Part shown: one piece after another, positions 44,963 through 54,458 of the stretch
Position numbering within the stretch: position 1 is the stretch's first letter
Layout of the letters: each line of letters opens with the position of its first letter
NCBI GenBank assembly: GCA_022710975.1
Contig: JAKLGA010000001.1
Span: 186,001-250,000, forward strand
Source: Myxococcota bacterium
Lineage (GTDB): Bacteria; Myxococcota; B64-G9
DNA length: 64,000 nucleotides
Direction of reading: 5' to 3'
Notes under the pieces: generated by a model
The model's database searches: none
What the model saw: the letters and a program-made list of their open reading frames with translations, nothing else
What the model was told of the DNA's origin: nothing
Made by a program: the position numbers and the translations under genes

Positions 44963-47900
44963 ATGCGGGTGATGCGCACGTGGACGGCGGCCGCGGGCCT
45001 GGTGTGGATGTGGACGACGCTCAGCGCCTTCTCCCTGACCGACGGGGCGGAGGAGAAGGCCGAGTTCGTCGACGGCCTGAGGCGTGACATCGTCAAGGTG
45101 GACCACTCCATCGAGGTCACCAAGGACCTCATCAAGAAGTCCAAGGGCGCCAAGTTCCTGCCCGACATCGTCTTCCGCCTGGCGGAGCTCTTCGTCGAGA
45201 AGTCCCGGCTGGTGTACTACCTGGAGGTGGAGACGCGCGGCCAGGAGGCGGCCTCGTCGGCCGAGGCGAAGCTGCTGAAGAACGAGGCCATCAACATCTA
45301 CAAGGACGTGATGCGGGAGTTCCCCGACTACAAGGACAACGACAAGGTCCTGTTCTTCCTCGGGCACGAGTTCAACGAGCTCGGCATGCACGACGAGATG
45401 ATCAAGACCTACGAGAAGCTGGTCGAGGACTACCCGAAGAGCTCGCTGCTGCTGGAGGCGCTCTACATCCTGGGCGACTTCAACTTCAACAACGACAACC
45501 TGGACGGGGCCGAGAAGTACTACAACCGCATCCTCGAGTTCCGCGAGGCGCCCATCCACGACATGGCCCGCTACAAGCTGGGCTGGGTGGCCATCAACCG
45601 GGCCCGGGTGGACAAGAAGTTCTGGAAGAAGGCGCTCGAGCTGTTCGAGAGCGTGGTCACCTCCGAGAACACGCGCGAGGAGAGCATGGCGCTCGACTCG
45701 GCCCGGCCGGTCCACATCAAGGCCGAGGCCCTGGCTGGCATCGTCTTCTGCTACACCGAGGTGCACGGGCCGAAGATGGCCCTGGAGTACTTCCGCAAGC
45801 TGGCCACCTCCAAGCAGGTCTACCTGCAGGCCCTCGAGCGCCTGGCCAACCGCTACTTCATCAAGGAGAACTTCGACGCGGCGGCGCTGATCTACCGGCG
45901 CATCATCGACCTGTCCTTCGACGTGGAGAAGAACCTGGACTACGCCCAGCGCATCTACGACGCCTCCACGTTCTCCAAGACCAAGGACAAGGTGGACGAG
46001 GACGTGCAGGCCATCGTCAAGGCGGCCTCCAAGTACGCTTACTCCTGGCGCATCCCGGACGCCGAGAAGGCGCAGCTCGCCAAGGAGTTCGAGGTCTACG
46101 CGCGCGACATCATCACCAAGCTGCACCTGCTGGCGCAGCAGCGCCAGGAGAAGCGCGCCTTCCGCCTGGCCGCCCAGGCCTACAAAAACTACCTGAGCTT
46201 CTTCGACTACGGGGAGAAGCTGGCCGAGGTGAAGTACAACCACGCCGAGTCGCTGTTCAACTCGGACCAGAACCTGCCCGCCGGCCGCGCCTACGAGGAC
46301 ATCGCCCGCACCATGGAGGAGAGCAAGGATCGCATGGACTCGCTGTACTCGGCGATCTCGGCCTACCAGAAGGCGCTGGGCGACATCCGCTACCTGAGCC
46401 GCTTCGAGCTGGTCGAGGCGCGCCAGGGCCTGAAGCAGCTCGGCGCCTTCTTCGTCGCCAAGTACCCCAAGGACGAGCACACGCCGACCATCAAGTTCAA
46501 CGTGGCGCGCATGTTCTACGACCAGGGCGAGTACAAGCAGGCCATCGAGTCCTTCCTCGAGTACATCAAGCAGTACCCGACCCACTCCGAGGTGGCGGTG
46601 GCCGGGCACCTGGTGCTCGACTGCTACAAGCAGCTCGAGGACTACACCGGCCTGGCCACGCAGGGCCGCGCCTTCGTGTCGGACCCGGCCATCAAGGACG
46701 ACACCTTCAAGAAGGAGGTGGGCGAGATCGTCGCCCGGGCGGAGAACCGCGAGCTCGACCAGAAGACGCTCAGCGTGACCAAGGAGGGCGGCGACGCGGT
46801 CGAGGAGCTGCTCAAGTACGCCGGCACCATCCAGGGCGAGCAGGCCGAGAACGCGCTGTACCGCTCCTTCGTCATGGCCAAGGAGAAACGCAGCATCGAG
46901 ATGGCCTTCAAGGCCGGCGCGCAGCTCGCCGCCCAGTACAAGCAGTCCAAGTTCCTGCAGGACGTGTACGCCACCCTGGGCAACTTCTCGGCCCAGATGG
47001 GCGACTTCGAGCGCGCCGCGGCGCTGTACGTGGACTACTTCAAGCGCTTCCCCGCCCAGGCCGAGGCGCGCGAGGCCATGCGCGCGGCGGCCAACTTCTA
47101 CGTGTTCCTGGGCGACCACCAGCAGGCGGTGCAGACCTACAAGGTGCTGCTGGAGGGCGCCAGCGGCGACGAGCACGGCCTCTTGCTGGTGGACATGGCG
47201 GACGCCTACGCCAAGATGGACGACTGGCGCATGGTGCTGGAGACCGCGCAGAAGGCCACCGGCGAGGTGCCGGGCAGCGTGAAGGGGCAGCTCCTGCTGG
47301 CCAAGGCCCAGGAGAAGCGCGGCAAGCTCGACGATGCCAAGAACTCCTTCATGGCCGCGGCCTCCTCGGGCGGCCCGGACGACACCGCGCTCTCGGCCGA
47401 GGCCCAGTTCCGCCTGGCCGACATGCTGCTGGACGACTTCCAGAAGGTGCGCTTCGGCGCCGGCCAGGACGACAACGTGGTCGTCCAGACCAAGATGCAG
47501 CTCATCGGCCAGATGGAGCAGTTCTACGCCGGTGTGGTGGAGATGAAGGACCCCTACTGGGCCATCGCCTCCCTGTACCGGCTGTCGAAGGCCTACGAGG
47601 AGTTCGGCGCCTTCCTGGAGGGCGCCCCGGTGCCGGGCGAGCTGAACGCCGAGCAGAAGAAGCAGTACCAGGCGGTGATCGCCGAGCAGGCCAAGGCCCA
47701 GCGCGACCAGGGCAAGACCTACCTGGAGGCCTGCAAGAAGTTCGTCCAGGACAAGAAGGTGTTCGGCCCCTTCGCCCTGGCCTGCCTGACCGGCACCCCG
47801 CCCGCGCGCGAGGAGGTGCAGCGCCGGCGCGGCGGGGCGCTGGACGAGACCCGGGCCGAGCCGCTGCGGGCCCGGCTGCTGAAGAACCCGAACGACCTGC

Positions 47901-48268
47901 AGGCGCTGGGCGACCTGGCCCGGGCCGCGCTGCAGGGCGGCGACCTGCACCTGGCGCGGCTCATCCTGTCCAAGGCGCTGGAGGTGGACGAGAACCACGC
48001 CGCCTCGCTCAACCTCATGGGCGTGGCCATGCAGAGCTTCGGCGACGACCAGGCGGCCTACGACTCCTACCGCAAGGCCTCCGAGCTGGACTCGCAGGGG
48101 CTGGCCCCGCGCCTCAACCTGGCCGGGCTGTTCATGAAGTACAAGGACGAGGCCCGCGCGCGGGCGGTGCTCAAGAACGTCCAGTCCCAGGCCAAGACGG
48201 CCGACCTGTCGGCCGCGGACTTCCACGCGGCCGCCAAGGACGCGCTGGCCGAGCTGCGCATCCGCTAG
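44963..48268 (+). CDS. gltD: Large periplasmic TPR protein (GltD/AgmU-like)
   Basis: 1101 residues from ATG 44963, with an N-terminal signal (MRTWTAAAGLVWMWTTL) and then some 20 TPR-type helical repeats, for example ALYILGDFNFNNDNLDGAEK and ARMFYDQGEYKQAIESFLEY. It matches the length range and build of AgmU/GltD, a periplasmic gliding component. ATG 44933 overlaps the upstream stop and gives 10 extra residues before the signal; I prefer 44963 but cannot exclude the other. It follows the GltC-like gene without a gap. Confidence 0.75.
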   Translation: MRVMRTWTAAAGLVWMWTTLSAFSLTDGAEEKAEFVDGLRRDIVKVDHSIEVTKDLIKKSKGAKFLPDIVFRLAELFVEKSRLVYYLEVETRGQEAASSAEAKLLKNEAINIYKDVMREFPDYKDNDKVLFFLGHEFNELGMHDEMIKTYEKLVEDYPKSSLLLEALYILGDFNFNNDNLDGAEKYYNRILEFREAPIHDMARYKLGWVAINRARVDKKFWKKALELFESVVTSENTREESMALDSARPVHIKAEALAGIVFCYTEVHGPKMALEYFRKLATSKQVYLQALERLANRYFIKENFDAAALIYRRIIDLSFDVEKNLDYAQRIYDASTFSKTKDKVDEDVQAIVKAASKYAYSWRIPDAEKAQLAKEFEVYARDIITKLHLLAQQRQEKRAFRLAAQAYKNYLSFFDYGEKLAEVKYNHAESLFNSDQNLPAGRAYEDIARTMEESKDRMDSLYSAISAYQKALGDIRYLSRFELVEARQGLKQLGAFFVAKYPKDEHTPTIKFNVARMFYDQGEYKQAIESFLEYIKQYPTHSEVAVAGHLVLDCYKQLEDYTGLATQGRAFVSDPAIKDDTFKKEVGEIVARAENRELDQKTLSVTKEGGDAVEELLKYAGTIQGEQAENALYRSFVMAKEKRSIEMAFKAGAQLAAQYKQSKFLQDVYATLGNFSAQMGDFERAAALYVDYFKRFPAQAEAREAMRAAANFYVFLGDHQQAVQTYKVLLEGASGDEHGLLLVDMADAYAKMDDWRMVLETAQKATGEVPGSVKGQLLLAKAQEKRGKLDDAKNSFMAAASSGGPDDTALSAEAQFRLADMLLDDFQKVRFGAGQDDNVVVQTKMQLIGQMEQFYAGVVEMKDPYWAIASLYRLSKAYEEFGAFLEGAPVPGELNAEQKKQYQAVIAEQAKAQRDQGKTYLEACKKFVQDKKVFGPFALACLTGTPPAREEVQRRRGGALDETRAEPLRARLLKNPNDLQALGDLARAALQGGDLHLARLILSKALEVDENHAASLNLMGVAMQSFGDDQAAYDSYRKASELDSQGLAPRLNLAGLFMKYKDEARARAVLKNVQSQAKTADLSAADFHAAAKDALAELRIR

Positions 48269-48297
48269 GGGCGCGCTCGTCACAACCGGGAGGAGCC

Positions 48298-48966
48298 ATG
48301 AACCGGCGCAACCAGCTTCGAGCCCTCGGCCGTGCCTGCCTGACCCTCGGCCTGGCCGCCCTCGCGGCCGCGTGCCTGCCGGCCTGCGGAATGACCCTCA
48401 GCTACACCGTGGACGAGGACATGCTGCAGCGCCTGCCCAAGGCCAGCCGGCGCTCGGTCTACCAGGCCGAGACCATCGTGACCATCGCCATCGACGCCAA
48501 GGGCGCGGTCAAGCGCAAGATCGACAACACCATCCGCGAGGACGACCGCCTGGAGGCCAAGATCTCCGAGGCCAAGGACCGGCGCGGCAAGGCCAGCGGC
48601 GACCAGGTCGCCAAGATCGACCTCGAGATCCGCATGCTGAGGGCCAAGCTCGACTACAACGACGCCTTCGTCGACCACCAGCGCACGGTGCTGAAGCTCT
48701 CCGACCTCGAGCTGCTGCTGGCCCGGGCGCAGTTCGAGCTGGCCAAGGCCCAGCTCATCAAGAAGCACTCCATCCAGGGCGACATGGCGGTGGAGGACTT
48801 CGAGGGCCAGGTGAAGGACATCCAGGCCCGCGTGGCCGAGTTCCGCAAGGACGTGGACGAGGAGGCCGCCGACCTCAAGGAGGAGGAGAACCGCTGGCTG
48901 GAGGCCAAGAAGGCCTACTTCGCCGCCATCGGCGAGTCCTCCAAGGGCTGGTGGACCGAACAGTGA
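48298..48966 (+). CDS. Coiled-coil lipoprotein within the Glt cluster
   Basis: 222 residues: lipoprotein signal with LAAAC or LPAC as lipobox (Cys26 or Cys30), then long charged helices with heptad-like spacing (residues about 75-205; LEAKISEAKDRRGK, LDYNDAFVDHQRTVLKLSDL). It contains no other motif I know. It is placed between two TPR genes of the gliding machine, so it probably anchors or spaces that machine in the periplasm. ATG 48298 has GGGAGGAGCC upstream. Confidence 0.78.
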   Translation: MNRRNQLRALGRACLTLGLAALAAACLPACGMTLSYTVDEDMLQRLPKASRRSVYQAETIVTIAIDAKGAVKRKIDNTIREDDRLEAKISEAKDRRGKASGDQVAKIDLEIRMLRAKLDYNDAFVDHQRTVLKLSDLELLLARAQFELAKAQLIKKHSIQGDMAVEDFEGQVKDIQARVAEFRKDVDEEAADLKEEENRWLEAKKAYFAAIGESSKGWWTEQ

Positions 48967-48986
48967 TCCGGCGCGAGGCGAACCCC

Positions 48987-51095
48987 ATGACTCCCAAGCT
49001 CGAGCGAGTACTCCGCGCTGGCCCGTGGGCCGGCGCCCTGGCGGCCTGGCTGCTGCTCGCCCCCGGCGCGATCCGGGCGCAGGCCCCCGGGCCTGGCGCC
49101 GACGGCGGCCCGGCCCCGGAGGCCAAGCCGGCCGAGGCGCGGGAGCCCGGCCAGCCGGCCTCCTCCGAGGTGGAGCAGAAGGACGCCAGCCAGGATGCGG
49201 TGCTGCGCGGGACGGACAAGGTCGGCGACCAGGCCCTCGAGGAGGTCCTCAAGGAGTACCGCGCCCAGCTCAAGGAGACCCCGGACGACCCGGAGGTGCT
49301 GTTCACCCTGGGGCTCGCCCACCAGGCCAAGGGCGAGCTCAAGCAGGCGGCCGACTTCTACCAGCGCGTGCTGCGCGTGAAGCCGGGCGATCTGGACGCC
49401 ATGCTGAACCTGGGCGCGCTGCAGCAGTCCCAGGGCAAGTTCCAGGAGGCCGTGCAGCACTACCAGAAGGCCATCGCCGCGCGCCCCTCGGCGGTGGAGC
49501 CGTACTTCAACCTGGGGATCGTGTACACCAAGATGGGCCGGCTGGAGCTGGCGGTCGCGGCCTACCGGACCGCCATCCAGGTCGACCCCAAGTTCGCCCC
49601 GGGCCACTTCCAGCTCGCCGATCTGTACCGCCGCCAGCTCGACTTCGATCGCGCCGTGGCGCACTACCGCCAGGCCGTGCAGGCGGATCCGGACTTCGCC
49701 GACGCCTACAACAACCTGGGCAACCTGTACTACGACAAGGGCGAGCCGGGCAAGGCCCTGGAGCTGTACCGGCGGGCGATCGAGCTGCGGCCGCACGACG
49801 CCGAGTTCCGCTACAACCTCGGCCTGGCCTACTTCCGGGCCGCCAAGCTCGACGAGGCCGTGGCGAGCTACAAGGCGGCCATCGAGCTCCAGCCGGACTA
49901 CGCCGAGGCCTACAACAACCTGGGCGTGGCCCTGGAGGCCAAGGGCGAGCGCGAGCCGATGCTGCAGGCCCTGGAGAAGGCCTGCCAGCTCGCGCCGCGC
50001 TACGTGGAGGCCCACTTCAACCTGGGCCTGGCCCACTTCAACCAGCGCCAGTGGGACCAGGCCATCGGCAGGTTCCAGGAGGTGCTGCTGGTCAAGCGGG
50101 ACCACGCCGAGGCCCACGCCTTCCTGGGCGACGCGCTGCGCGCCAAGGGCAACTTCCGCCAGGCCATGATCCACCTGAAGCAGGCCGTGGAGCTGAGCCC
50201 GGAGAAGGCCGAGTTCCGCTCCCGCATGGGCATCGTGCACCTCGAGGAGGGCCGCCTGGCCGAGGCCGAGAAGGCCTTCAAGGCCGCGCTGGCCATGAGC
50301 CCCGAGGACGCCGCGGCCCGCGCCGACCTGGCGCGCACCTACCTGGCCCAGGGCAAGATCGACCTGGCCATCGAGGAGTACGCGCGGGCGCTGGTCGACG
50401 ATCCCAACCAGATCGAGGTGCACGAGACCCTGGCCGGGCTGTACGCCCAGAAGTCCGACTTCGAGAAGGCCATGGCCCACGCCAAGGACGTGGTGCGCCT
50501 GGACGCCCGGCGGGTGTCCGCCCGCCTGCGGCTCGGCGAGCTGTACCGTGACCGCGGGCTGATGGATCTCGCCGCGGCCGAGTTCCAGGAGGCCATCCGC
50601 CTGGACGAGAAGAGCGCCGTGGCCCACCACCGCATGGCGGACGTATTCCTGCGCCGCGGGAACCTGGACGAGGAGATCCGCCACCTCAGGACCGCGCTCA
50701 CCCTGGACCCCAAGCTGGTGGACGCGCGCATCGACCTCGGGGTCGCGCTCTTCAACCAGAACAAGCCGGACCAGGCCGCCGAGGCCCTGCAGCAGGCCAT
50801 CAAGGAGCGGGACGACTCGGCCAAGGCCCACTACTACCTGGGCATCGTGCACTACCAGCGCTCGACCGCCACCCGGGCCAAGAAGCAGAAGGTGCTCCGG
50901 CTCGCCATCGGCGAGCTGGAGAAGACCGTCAAGCTGCAGCCCGACTTCGCCCAGGCCCACGCGCGCCTGGGCAAGGCCTACGCCGACGCCGGCGATCGCG
51001 CCAAGGCCGAGGCCGCCTACAAGGCGGCCCTGGCCCTCGCCCCGGACCTGTCCGACGCCAAGCTGGAGCTCGAGGCGCTGCAGAAGACGAAGTAG
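48987..51095 (+). CDS. gltE: TPR protein (GltE/AglT-like)
   Basis: 702 residues: signal peptide (AWLLLAPGAIRAQA), Ala/Pro/Glu linker and about 16 regular TPR units in tandem, for instance PYFNLGIVYTKMGRLELAVA and AYNNLGNLYYDKGEPGKALE. The order GltC-GltD-lipoprotein-GltE is consistent with AglT/GltE; the length is greater than the M. xanthus protein, so orthology is only likely. The gene ends one base before the convergent Sua5 gene. Confidence 0.65.
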   Translation: MTPKLERVLRAGPWAGALAAWLLLAPGAIRAQAPGPGADGGPAPEAKPAEAREPGQPASSEVEQKDASQDAVLRGTDKVGDQALEEVLKEYRAQLKETPDDPEVLFTLGLAHQAKGELKQAADFYQRVLRVKPGDLDAMLNLGALQQSQGKFQEAVQHYQKAIAARPSAVEPYFNLGIVYTKMGRLELAVAAYRTAIQVDPKFAPGHFQLADLYRRQLDFDRAVAHYRQAVQADPDFADAYNNLGNLYYDKGEPGKALELYRRAIELRPHDAEFRYNLGLAYFRAAKLDEAVASYKAAIELQPDYAEAYNNLGVALEAKGEREPMLQALEKACQLAPRYVEAHFNLGLAHFNQRQWDQAIGRFQEVLLVKRDHAEAHAFLGDALRAKGNFRQAMIHLKQAVELSPEKAEFRSRMGIVHLEEGRLAEAEKAFKAALAMSPEDAAARADLARTYLAQGKIDLAIEEYARALVDDPNQIEVHETLAGLYAQKSDFEKAMAHAKDVVRLDARRVSARLRLGELYRDRGLMDLAAAEFQEAIRLDEKSAVAHHRMADVFLRRGNLDEEIRHLRTALTLDPKLVDARIDLGVALFNQNKPDQAAEALQQAIKERDDSAKAHYYLGIVHYQRSTATRAKKQKVLRLAIGELEKTVKLQPDFAQAHARLGKAYADAGDRAKAEAAYKAALALAPDLSDAKLELEALQKTK

Positions 51096-51096
51096 C

Positions 51097-51708
51097 TCAG
51101 GCCGCCAGCCAGTCCACCGGGCCCTTGCCCTCTCGCACCACGTAGGGTTGATCGCCGGTCAGGTCGATGACCGTGGACGGGATGTTGACCAGCGCCCCGC
51201 CGTCGATGACCAGATCGAGCACCTTGCCGAACTGGGCGTCGATCTCCTTGGGATCGCACAGCGGATCCTGCTCGCTCACGTTGGCGCTGGTGGTGATGAT
51301 GGGGTGCATCAGCTCCCGCACCAGGGACAGGCAGATGGGGTTGTCGGGCACCCGGATGCCCACCGTGCGCCGCTTGGACATCATGATGCGCGGCACCTCC
51401 TTGGTGGCCTCCAGGATGAAGGTGTAGGGCCCGGGCAGGTACTTGCGCATGAGCCGGTAGGAGTTGTCGCTCACCTGGGCGTACCGGCTGATGTCCTTGA
51501 GGTCGGAGCAGATGAAGGACAGCGGCTTCTTGCGCGAGCGGTCCTTGAGCTGGTAGATGCGCTCGATGCCCGACTTCGAGAAGATGTCGCAGCCGATGCC
51601 GTAGATGGTGTCCGTGGGGTAGGAGATCACGGCGCCGCGCGCCAGAGCCTCCACCACGCGGCGGATGAGACGCGGCTGCGGGTGCCTCGGGTTGATCTCG
51701 ATGATCAT
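51097..51708 (-). CDS. Sua5/YrdC/YciO-family protein
   Basis: 203 residues with the Sua5-type fold: GAVISYPTDTIYGIGCD near residue 30, KDRSRKKPLSFIC near 57, TVGIRVPDNP near 118, and ITTSANVS near 141. The KPL and SAN motifs bind threonine/ATP in threonylcarbamoyl-AMP synthase (TsaC/Sua5), which makes t6A in tRNA. This short form is closer to YciO/YrdC. ATG 51708 has GGAGGTCC just upstream on the minus strand. It is the only minus-strand gene in the Glt cluster. Confidence 0.88.
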   Translation of the reverse strand: MIIEINPRHPQPRLIRRVVEALARGAVISYPTDTIYGIGCDIFSKSGIERIYQLKDRSRKKPLSFICSDLKDISRYAQVSDNSYRLMRKYLPGPYTFILEATKEVPRIMMSKRRTVGIRVPDNPICLSLVRELMHPIITTSANVSEQDPLCDPKEIDAQFGKVLDLVIDGGALVNIPSTVIDLTGDQPYVVREGKGPVDWLAA

Positions 51709-51805
51709 GGGTGGACCTCCTCTCGGTGCCCCGCGCCGCTGCGCGCCGTGGGCGGGCGACTCTCTGCGCGGACAGCCGCGCTCGAGTCTCCGGCAAGGCT
51801 GGCAC

Positions 51806-51833
51806 TTTATATGCTCCCTGGCTCGCAATGCAA
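51806..51833 (-). promoter_or_regulatory. Candidate promoter of the Sua5/YrdC gene
   Basis: On the minus strand TTGCAT (51833-51828) and TATAAA (51811-51806) are 16 bases apart. The leader to ATG 51708 would be about 90 bases and shows no recognised element. Confidence 0.4.
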
Positions 51834-51877
51834 GGGGGTTGTGGACCGGGAGGGGGGGGTGGCAGGGCGGAAATTGC

Positions 51878-51907
51878 TTGCCAAGCCCGGCCCCGGCGGC
51901 CTACACT
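51878..51907 (+). promoter_or_regulatory. Candidate promoter of the aglR-type operon
   Basis: TTGCCA (51878-51883, 5 of 6) and TACACT (51902-51907, 4 of 6) are 18 bases apart, giving a start near 51914 and a leader of about 80 bases before ATG 51993. Together with the minus-strand promoter it makes 51709-51992 a divergent control region. Confidence 0.5.
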
Positions 51908-51992
51908 CGGCCCGGTTGAGGACTAGGGACCCCGCGGAAACAAAGCGGAAGTTCGTACGGACCTGCTGGCTGGCGCCTGGAGGGCGAGACCC

Positions 51993-52631
51993 ATGATGGA
52001 GCTCATCGAGGAGTTCAACGAAGGCGGAGTCTTCATGTACGCCATCCTGCTGCTCTCGATCATCGCCATGGGGATGATCATCCAGCGGATGTACACGTTC
52101 TTCGGCAAGTATCGCCTGGCCGAGGACGACGTGACCAAGGCGGTCCTGCAGAACGTGGAGGCCAACAACTACTCGCGGGCCCTGCAGATCTGCAACGCCA
52201 AGGCCCACCCGCTGACGAACGTGCTCAAGGCGGGCCTGATGCGCGCCAACCGTCCGGAGAAGGAGATCCGGCGGGCCATGGAGATGACCGCCCAGGAGGA
52301 GACCGCCCGCATCAAGAAGTTCACCGGGGCCCTGCCCCAGCTCTCGAACGTGTCCACCCTGCTGGGGCTGCTGGGAACCATCCGCGGCCTGATCCTGGCC
52401 TTCTCCGGGATGGGCGGCGGCGACGCGGTCAAGCGGCAGGAGGCGCTGTCCAAGGGCATCGCCATGGCCTTCCGGGCCACCTTCTTCGCCCTGTCGGTCG
52501 CCGTGGTGATGATCCTGTGCTGGCTGGTCATCACCTCGCGTGAGAAGCGCCTGATCGGCAAGATCGAGCACTCGGGCAGCCTGCTGATCGATTCGCTGGC
52601 GGTGAAGAACAAGAAGACGTTGGGTCAATGA
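51993..52631 (+). CDS. aglR: MotA/TolQ/ExbB-family proton channel (AglR-like)
   Basis: 212 residues with three membrane helices: FMYAILLLSIIAMGMIIQRM near the N-terminus, and two more around residues 115-135 and 158-185. The TolQ/ExbB signature GLLGTIRGLILAF lies near residue 125, and the Thr in AFRATFFAL is in the position expected for the channel. With two ExbD genes downstream this is the motor subunit set AglR-Q-S. It probably uses the proton gradient to drive the Glt complex. ATG 51993 follows GGAGGGCGAGA. Confidence 0.87.
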   Translation: MMELIEEFNEGGVFMYAILLLSIIAMGMIIQRMYTFFGKYRLAEDDVTKAVLQNVEANNYSRALQICNAKAHPLTNVLKAGLMRANRPEKEIRRAMEMTAQEETARIKKFTGALPQLSNVSTLLGLLGTIRGLILAFSGMGGGDAVKRQEALSKGIAMAFRATFFALSVAVVMILCWLVITSREKRLIGKIEHSGSLLIDSLAVKNKKTLGQ

Positions 52632-52695
52632 GCGTGCTGGACGCCCGGCGGGCGCTCCGGGGGGCGCCGGGGCAGAGCCCTAGAGGAGGGGAGCC

Positions 52696-53832
52696 ATGTT
52701 CGCGCACGTGAATCGGAGCTTCTGGACCTGGCTGGTGATCGCGTCCCTGGCCGGCGTGGTGGGTTGCCGGGACGAGTTCGAGCGCATGCCCGCGGCGAGC
52801 GACGCCGAGGCCCAGGCGCTGACCGAGCTGTACAAGCGTCTGCTGGACGACGCCAAGAAGACCAAGCCCGAGGAATCGCTGAAGCTCATCAAGCACTTCT
52901 CCAGCGCCTCCCTGAGCGGGGTGCCGGTGCCGAGCTTCCAGGAGAAGGCCTCCAAGTTCATCGGGGAGGTCGGGGCCGGCAAGTGGGACAAGCTCGAGAT
53001 CCGCGGCGCCCGCGCCCCGAGCCGGGTGCGCCTGCTGCTGATCACCACCGCCGCGGGCAAGGGCAACGTGCCCTTCGTCCAGGCCACTGGCGGTTGGAAG
53101 CTGGACGACGTGGACATCGCCTTCGGCGACTTCGTGAAGAAGTTCAACGACAAGGGCACGGTGCCGGCCTTCCCGCCCCAGATCACCGCCTCCCTGGCCA
53201 TGCTCCAGGATCCGCTGGCCAGCCCGAAGGAGAAGATCAAGGAGGCCCTGCGGCTGGCGGACGCCTCCAACAAGGACCTGCTGGCGAGCCTGCTCCAGGA
53301 GGAAAACCCGCCGGCGGTCAAGGCAGCGCTCCTGTACGCACAGTGGAAGGCCGGCGCGGGCACCTGCGAGGCGTACTCGAAGGTCTTCCCCATCGACAAG
53401 GCCCAGCAGAAAGAGCTGTTCGACGGCGACGTGGACTCCTACCGGGTGATGCTGGCCGGGCTGATCGAGTGCGCGGCCACCTCCAAGGATCCCGAGCCCA
53501 TGCTGCGGCTGTACAAGGGCTGCCATCAGGCCGAGGACGCCACCCGCAGCGAGTACGTGGAGCCGGTGGTGCAGCTGGCCACGGCCAAGCCCGAGCTGGT
53601 GCTCAAGGCCGCCACCCAGGCCGGCCTCAAGTTCGAGGAGGACCCGGTGGCCAACATCGTGGTCGGGGCGCTGCACGGTGAGGCCCAGTCCCCCATGGTG
53701 CAGCTGCTCAACAAGGCCGCCAAGGGCTCCGGCAAGCAGGCCGGCGTGGCCAAGCTGTGGGTGGAGAAGATGGCCGCGCGCGACCAGGAGGAGCCGGCTC
53801 CCGAGGGCGGCGCGGCGGGCGCGACCGAGTGA
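52696..53832 (+). CDS. Lipoprotein embedded in the motor operon
   Basis: 378 residues with a lipobox (GVVGC, Cys24). The rest is helical, with repeats of 30-40 residues that look like HEAT or TPR-like repeats (AALLYAQWKAGAG, EYVEPVVQLATAKPEL), without a clear family. It lies 64 bases after the ExbB-like gene and 58 before the first ExbD-like gene, with AGAGGAGGGGAGCC before the ATG. In the M. xanthus aglRQS order no lipoprotein separates R from the ExbD genes as far as I recall, so this is an insertion to check. Confidence 0.72.
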   Translation: MFAHVNRSFWTWLVIASLAGVVGCRDEFERMPAASDAEAQALTELYKRLLDDAKKTKPEESLKLIKHFSSASLSGVPVPSFQEKASKFIGEVGAGKWDKLEIRGARAPSRVRLLLITTAAGKGNVPFVQATGGWKLDDVDIAFGDFVKKFNDKGTVPAFPPQITASLAMLQDPLASPKEKIKEALRLADASNKDLLASLLQEENPPAVKAALLYAQWKAGAGTCEAYSKVFPIDKAQQKELFDGDVDSYRVMLAGLIECAATSKDPEPMLRLYKGCHQAEDATRSEYVEPVVQLATAKPELVLKAATQAGLKFEEDPVANIVVGALHGEAQSPMVQLLNKAAKGSGKQAGVAKLWVEKMAARDQEEPAPEGGAAGATE

Positions 53833-53890
53833 GGTCCGAGGGAACTGGACGCGCCCCTCGCGCGTCCAACAGTGCGAGGAGAGGTTCGCG

Positions 53891-54433
53891 GTGTTTCTGA
53901 AGAACCGGCTCAAGCTCCTGGATGCCCACGCAGGCGGGGACGAGCCCTACCTCAACCTCACCCCCATGATCGACATCCTGACCTGCCTGCTGTTCTTCCT
54001 GCTGCTGAGCTTCGGCGCCATCGTGGTGGCCCTGATCAACGTGTCCGTCCCGGCGCTCAGCGAGGGCGGGGACGCCGCCGAGCCGGACAAGACGATCAAG
54101 GTGACCATGTCCGTATCGGTCACCGACAAGGGCTTCGACGTGAGCGGCGGCGCCGGCGGGCTGTCCGAGGACGCCACCAAGAAGCTGCAGAAGAAGATCG
54201 CCCTGGGCGCCGAGGGCTACGACTACCCGGCGCTCAACGACTTCCTGTTCGAGGTGAAGAAGCAGTACAAGGAGTCGGAATCGGTGGTGATCGTGCCGAA
54301 CCCCGACATCCCCTACGAGGTGCTCGTACGGGTGCTCGACGCCACCCGGGAGCGCGATCTCAGCGGCGAGGCGGGCAGGCCCATGCGCATGCCCCTGTTC
54401 CCCGCCGCCGTGGTCTCGACCCTGGTGAAGTGA
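53891..54433 (+). CDS. ExbD/TolR-family motor protein 1 (AglQ/AglS type)
   Basis: 180 residues starting at GTG 53891, chosen over the longer open frame because GCGAGGAGAGG sits just upstream at 53874-53884. One N-terminal membrane helix follows LNLTPMIDILTCLLFFLLL, with the proton-carrying Asp in MID. The periplasmic C-terminal part has a beta-rich fold (VSVTDKGFDVSGG). It pairs with the ExbB-like protein in a proton-driven motor. Confidence 0.86.
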   Translation: MFLKNRLKLLDAHAGGDEPYLNLTPMIDILTCLLFFLLLSFGAIVVALINVSVPALSEGGDAAEPDKTIKVTMSVSVTDKGFDVSGGAGGLSEDATKKLQKKIALGAEGYDYPALNDFLFEVKKQYKESESVVIVPNPDIPYEVLVRVLDATRERDLSGEAGRPMRMPLFPAAVVSTLVK

Positions 54434-54458
54434 GCGGCGCGAGGGCTGGAGGTAAGCC

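Noticed and set aside
44843-48283. Long antisense open frame opposite the GltD-like gene
   Set aside because: Shadow frame with Val/Leu/His-rich composition; the plus-strand TPR repeats are clear.
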